Shown piece after piece: positions 5,879-7,900 of a stretch of DNA of 7,900 nt (positions within the stretch are counted from its first letter, which is position 1; the number at the start of each line of letters is the position of its first letter). Origin of the DNA: Archangium sp. (GTDB lineage Bacteria > Myxococcota > Myxococcia > Myxococcales > Myxococcaceae); assembly GCA_016793585.1 (NCBI GenBank), contig JAEUJR010000867.1, positions 1 through 7,900 of the forward strand, written 5' to 3'. Made by a program: the position numbers and the translations under genes. A model generated the notes under the pieces. The model was not told the origin of the DNA. It made no database searches and saw nothing but the letters and a program-made list of their open reading frames with translations.

Positions 5879-6739
5879 TCACCGCTGCGGAGGATTGGAC
5901 GTTTGGGAACTGCCCGGCTGCGGCCTGTAGAAGATGCGGCCGAACTCGTTGTCGAGCTCGGCGAAGGCGCCGGGTGAGAAGCCGGTGAAGCGCTTGAAGT
6001 GCCGAATGAAGTGCGACTGGTCGGCATAGACATCGAGCGCGTCGTCACGCAGCGCGCTGGCCGACTTGTCCTTCGAGAAGCGCCGGTAGAGCCGCTCGAA
6101 GAGCATCACGTTCGACAGTCGTTTCGGCGAGAGGCCCACGTGCTCGAGGAAGAGCGCGTGCAGGTAGCGGCGCGAGTAGCCCATGCGCGCCTCGAGCTCG
6201 TTCACCTGCATCGTGAAGTCGCTCGCCGCCATCAGCTGCAGCGCGGCGTCGACGAGCGGCGCCTGGGTCTGTGCACGACGAAGCTGCGCGACGAGGAAGC
6301 GCTCGACGACACGGGCTGCCGCTTCTGGCGTGCGCTCGTTCATCACCTCGGCGGTCAGCGTTCGCCCCAGGCGGCCCAGCACGTCGGTGACGGGCACGAT
6401 GCACTCGGTCAGCTCGCTCACCACGCCCGGGAAGAAGCGCGAGAGCCCATGCGGCAGAAACTCGACGCCGATGGTGATGGTGTCGCGCGGCTCGGACGAG
6501 AGCGTGGTGGGTTGCTCCCAGAGGCCGATGAGCACCGCGTCTCCGTCGCGATTCGTCTGCGTGTGGGTCGCAGACGTGGCCGTCAGCCCGTTTCGCCACG
6601 GCACGATGAGCTTGTGACGGCCGTTGGGCACGACGACGCGCAGGTCTCCGCCGGGCAGGCCGAAGGGGCTGCGAAAGATCCAGAAATGGTGAATCCACCG
6701 TGCGATTTCGGGCGTCGGCGTGACGGTGGTGAGCTGCAT
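5879..6739 (-). CDS. AraC-family transcriptional regulator with DUF6597-like N-terminal domain
   Basis: This is a 286-residue predicted DNA-binding regulator. The C-terminal AraC/XylS domain spans ~165-260 with two helix-turn-helix units. The first is NELEARMGYSRRYLHALFLEHVG (split across ~180-202), and the second is DVYADQSHFIRHFKRF (236-251) followed by the family signature TGFSPGAFA. The N-terminal ~1-130 (EIARWIHHFWIFR; LRVVVPNGRHKLIV) resembles the cupin-like DUF6597 domain found in many AraC proteins and presumably senses a ligand, identity unknown. The ATG at 6739 has no good ribosome site. A TAGAAT (minus strand, 6754-6749) nine bases upstream could be a -10 box giving an almost leaderless transcript, though no matching -35 is seen. 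The terminator upstream separates it from the lipoprotein gene. The VOC-YciI gene 58 bases downstream is a plausible regulated partner. Confidence 0.9.
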   Translation of the reverse strand: MQLTTVTPTPEIARWIHHFWIFRSPFGLPGGDLRVVVPNGRHKLIVPWRNGLTATSATHTQTNRDGDAVLIGLWEQPTTLSSEPRDTITIGVEFLPHGLSRFFPGVVSELTECIVPVTDVLGRLGRTLTAEVMNERTPEAAARVVERFLVAQLRRAQTQAPLVDAALQLMAASDFTMQVNELEARMGYSRRYLHALFLEHVGLSPKRLSNVMLFERLYRRFSKDKSASALRDDALDVYADQSHFIRHFKRFTGFSPGAFAELDNEFGRIFYRPQPGSSQTSNPPQR

Positions 6740-6764
6740 CGCGGGCCGATTCTACCGCGCAGAC

Positions 6765-6808
6765 AAAACGAACCGCTCGCCGGAAGAACGTCTCCGACGA
6801 GCGGCTCG
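6765..6808 (-). terminator. Intrinsic terminator of the cysteine-rich lipoprotein gene
   Basis: On the minus strand, a stem forms between 6794-6808 and 6769-6783. Its core is CCGCTCG (6773-6779) against CGAGCGG (6798-6804), extended inward by CGG/CCG after one mismatch and outward by three pairs after another mismatch, around a 10-base loop (6784-6793). It is followed on the minus strand by TTTT (6768-6765) in a T-rich stretch. It lies 47 bases past the lipoprotein stop codon and before the AraC-family start, so it should insulate the two genes. Confidence 0.65.
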
Positions 6809-6855
6809 AACTGTTCAGGTCCTGGGGGAGGGTCGGACCGAACCGATTGTCGAAA

Positions 6856-7881
6856 TTACGGCTGGCAGGTGCCCATCAGGCAGCGCTGGCTCGTGGGGCA
6901 GTCGCAGTTGGTGGTGCAGACGCTGGTCGTCGGCGGCAGGCAGTAGCCGATGCGGCAGACGTTGGTGCCGGTGCACTCCGACTGCGCGGTGCAGCGGTTC
7001 GCGCAGGCGCCGTTCACGCAGTCCTGGCCCGTCGAGCAGTGCGCCGAGGTGCTGCAGGTGCCGGCCGGGCGCGGCTTGCAGAGGCCACCCTGGCAGGAGT
7101 CGGCGCCACGGCAGTCGGTGTCAGCCGAGCAGCCGAAGAAGCAGGTCGAGTTCACGCACCACGCACCGAGGCCGCAGTCAGCGTTGAAGGTGCAGGTCGT
7201 GGGCACGCCCGCGTCACCAGCCGAGCCGCCGCCGTGGTTCGCGCTGCCACCGCCCGTGCCCGACGTTCCACCGCCGGTGCCCGAGGTGCCGCCGCCCGTT
7301 CCCGACGTGCCGCCACCGGTGCCAGCCGAGCCACCCGCACGCCCACCACCGGTGCCAGCAGAGCCACCGCCCGTGCCCGCCGAGCCGCCCGCCGTGCCGC
7401 CATCAGCCGTCACAGGAGGATTCGCGCAGAAGCCATTCGAGCAGACGAGGTCGCCGCCGCAGTCCATCGCCGAGCTGCACGGCCGCACGCAGTAGCCGTT
7501 GATGCAGGGGTCGAGGCCGCACTGCGCGTTCGAGCTGCAGGTGCGGGCGCCGGGCGGAATCGCGCGGCAGCTGCCAGCGAGGCAGAAGTTGCCGGTCGAG
7601 CAGTCGGCGTTCTGCGTGCACGCGGCGACGCAGCGGTTGGCCACGCACGTGGTGCCGTTCGAGCACTGCGAGTTGTTGGTGCACTTCGGGTTCGCCTGAC
7701 AGCGCCCAGACTGACACGAGCAGGTCGACGCGCATTCACTGTTGTTTTCGCAGCGCGTACCGGGACACCCGAAGGTGCAGTCGGCGTAGGCGTCGTCGTA
7801 GTCGATGATGGTGCAGCCGCTGCCCGCAGCGAGCAGGGGCAACGTGAGGAGCATCAAGCTTCGGAGTTTCAGCGCGTTCAT
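6856..7881 (-). CDS. Secreted cysteine-rich multi-module lipoprotein with Gly/Thr/Ser linker
   Basis: This is a 341-residue predicted surface or periplasmic lipoprotein. Residues 1-22 are a signal peptide (MNALKLRSLMLLTLPLLAAGSG), and C23 is the likely lipidated cysteine, though the lipobox is atypical because G replaces the usual leucine at -3. The mature part has 44 further cysteines. Eight four-cysteine modules of the form C-x5-C-x5(or 4)-C-x4-C are arranged as four close pairs: 67-105, 115-152, 230-268 and 276-314. Shorter CxxxCxC units sit at both ends (50-61 and 322-339). Residues ~161-224 are a flexible GTGGGTS-type repeat linker separating two halves. The even cysteine count suits about 22 disulfides. 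Similar proteins are common in myxobacteria and have no assigned function; adhesion or extracellular binding is a guess. The ATG at 7881 gives the complete signal peptide, with a weak GGGA-type site upstream. Confidence 0.87.
   Translation of the reverse strand: MNALKLRSLMLLTLPLLAAGSGCTIIDYDDAYADCTFGCPGTRCENNSECASTCSCQSGRCQANPKCTNNSQCSNGTTCVANRCVAACTQNADCSTGNFCLAGSCRAIPPGARTCSSNAQCGLDPCINGYCVRPCSSAMDCGGDLVCSNGFCANPPVTADGGTAGGSAGTGGGSAGTGGGRAGGSAGTGGGTSGTGGGTSGTGGGTSGTGGGSANHGGGSAGDAGVPTTCTFNADCGLGAWCVNSTCFFGCSADTDCRGADSCQGGLCKPRPAGTCSTSAHCSTGQDCVNGACANRCTAQSECTGTNVCRIGYCLPPTTSVCTTNCDCPTSQRCLMGTCQP
7247..7384 (-). repeat. In-frame 21-bp tandem repeats encoding the TSGTGGG-type linker
   Basis: Six copies of a 21-bp unit, each a 7-residue GTGGG-containing block, lie at 7247-7267, 7268-7288, 7289-7309, 7310-7330, 7343-7363 and 7364-7384. 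A 12-bp insertion (7331-7342) separates the fourth and fifth copies. Copies differ mostly at synonymous positions and at T versus A codons (TSGTGGG or AGTGGGS types). Because the unit is a multiple of three, loss or gain of a copy would change linker length without breaking the frame. Confidence 0.85.
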
Positions 7882-7900
7882 GGCGTTCTTTCCCGGTCAG

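Noticed and set aside
5821..6048. Upstream extension of the VOC-YciI frame to 310 codons
   Set aside because: The extra 76 residues are Ser/Thr/Arg-rich, overlap the end of the AraC-family gene, and the ATG at 5820 has a proper ribosome site and begins at the VOC fold.
5999..6946. Plus-strand frame of 315 codons
   Set aside because: It overlaps the AraC-family gene and the terminator, has shadow composition, and no start signal or domain.
6950..7495. Plus-strand frame with proline-rich PPPVP repeats
   Set aside because: It is the reverse complement of the GTGGG linker repeats of the lipoprotein; the opposite strand has a signal peptide and regular cysteine modules.

Overview
This is a GC-rich bacterial window with strong G/C preference at codon third positions, densely coding and without rRNA, tRNA, IS elements or CRISPR. 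The cysteine-rich lipoprotein with a GTGGG-type linker on the right is a style common in Myxococcota, as is the mix of Nfu, M20 peptidase and AraC genes. A myxobacterium-like deltaproteobacterium is therefore my best guess; this is inference from protein style, not a taxonomic proof.

Layout: six plus-strand genes and a toxin-antitoxin tail occupy 41-5028, and three minus-strand genes occupy 5116-7881, with a convergent junction at about 5029-5115. The first block (41-2508) looks like one operon: an NFU1-type Fe-S carrier, a class I SAM methyltransferase of the Trm13/GSTCD/METTL25-like type, and an RlmL-like THUMP RNA methyltransferase. The second and third genes overlap by 4 bases (GTGA). The theme is Fe-S supply plus RNA modification. 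A small STAS/SpoIIAA-like protein of unknown function follows (2572-2940), then an M20 zinc dipeptidase (2981-4381) with all metal and catalytic residues present.

A Phd/YefM-type antitoxin and a VapC PIN-domain toxin (4415-5028) follow the peptidase by 33 bases and overlap each other by 4 bases. Three CGTACG palindromes sit just upstream and are a plausible autoregulatory operator.

On the minus strand, a 341-residue secreted cysteine-rich lipoprotein (7881 to 6856) ends at a credible intrinsic terminator. An AraC-family regulator (6739 to 5879) and a VOC-YciI fusion protein (5820 to 5116) follow it and may form a regulator-target pair.

No intergenic stretch exceeds about 120 bases. No defence island, prophage or obviously new multi-gene system is visible. 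The most unusual items are the regular eight-module cysteine architecture of the lipoprotein, the mutually exclusive inverted repeats ahead of the STAS-like gene, and several short perfect palindromes at gene starts.
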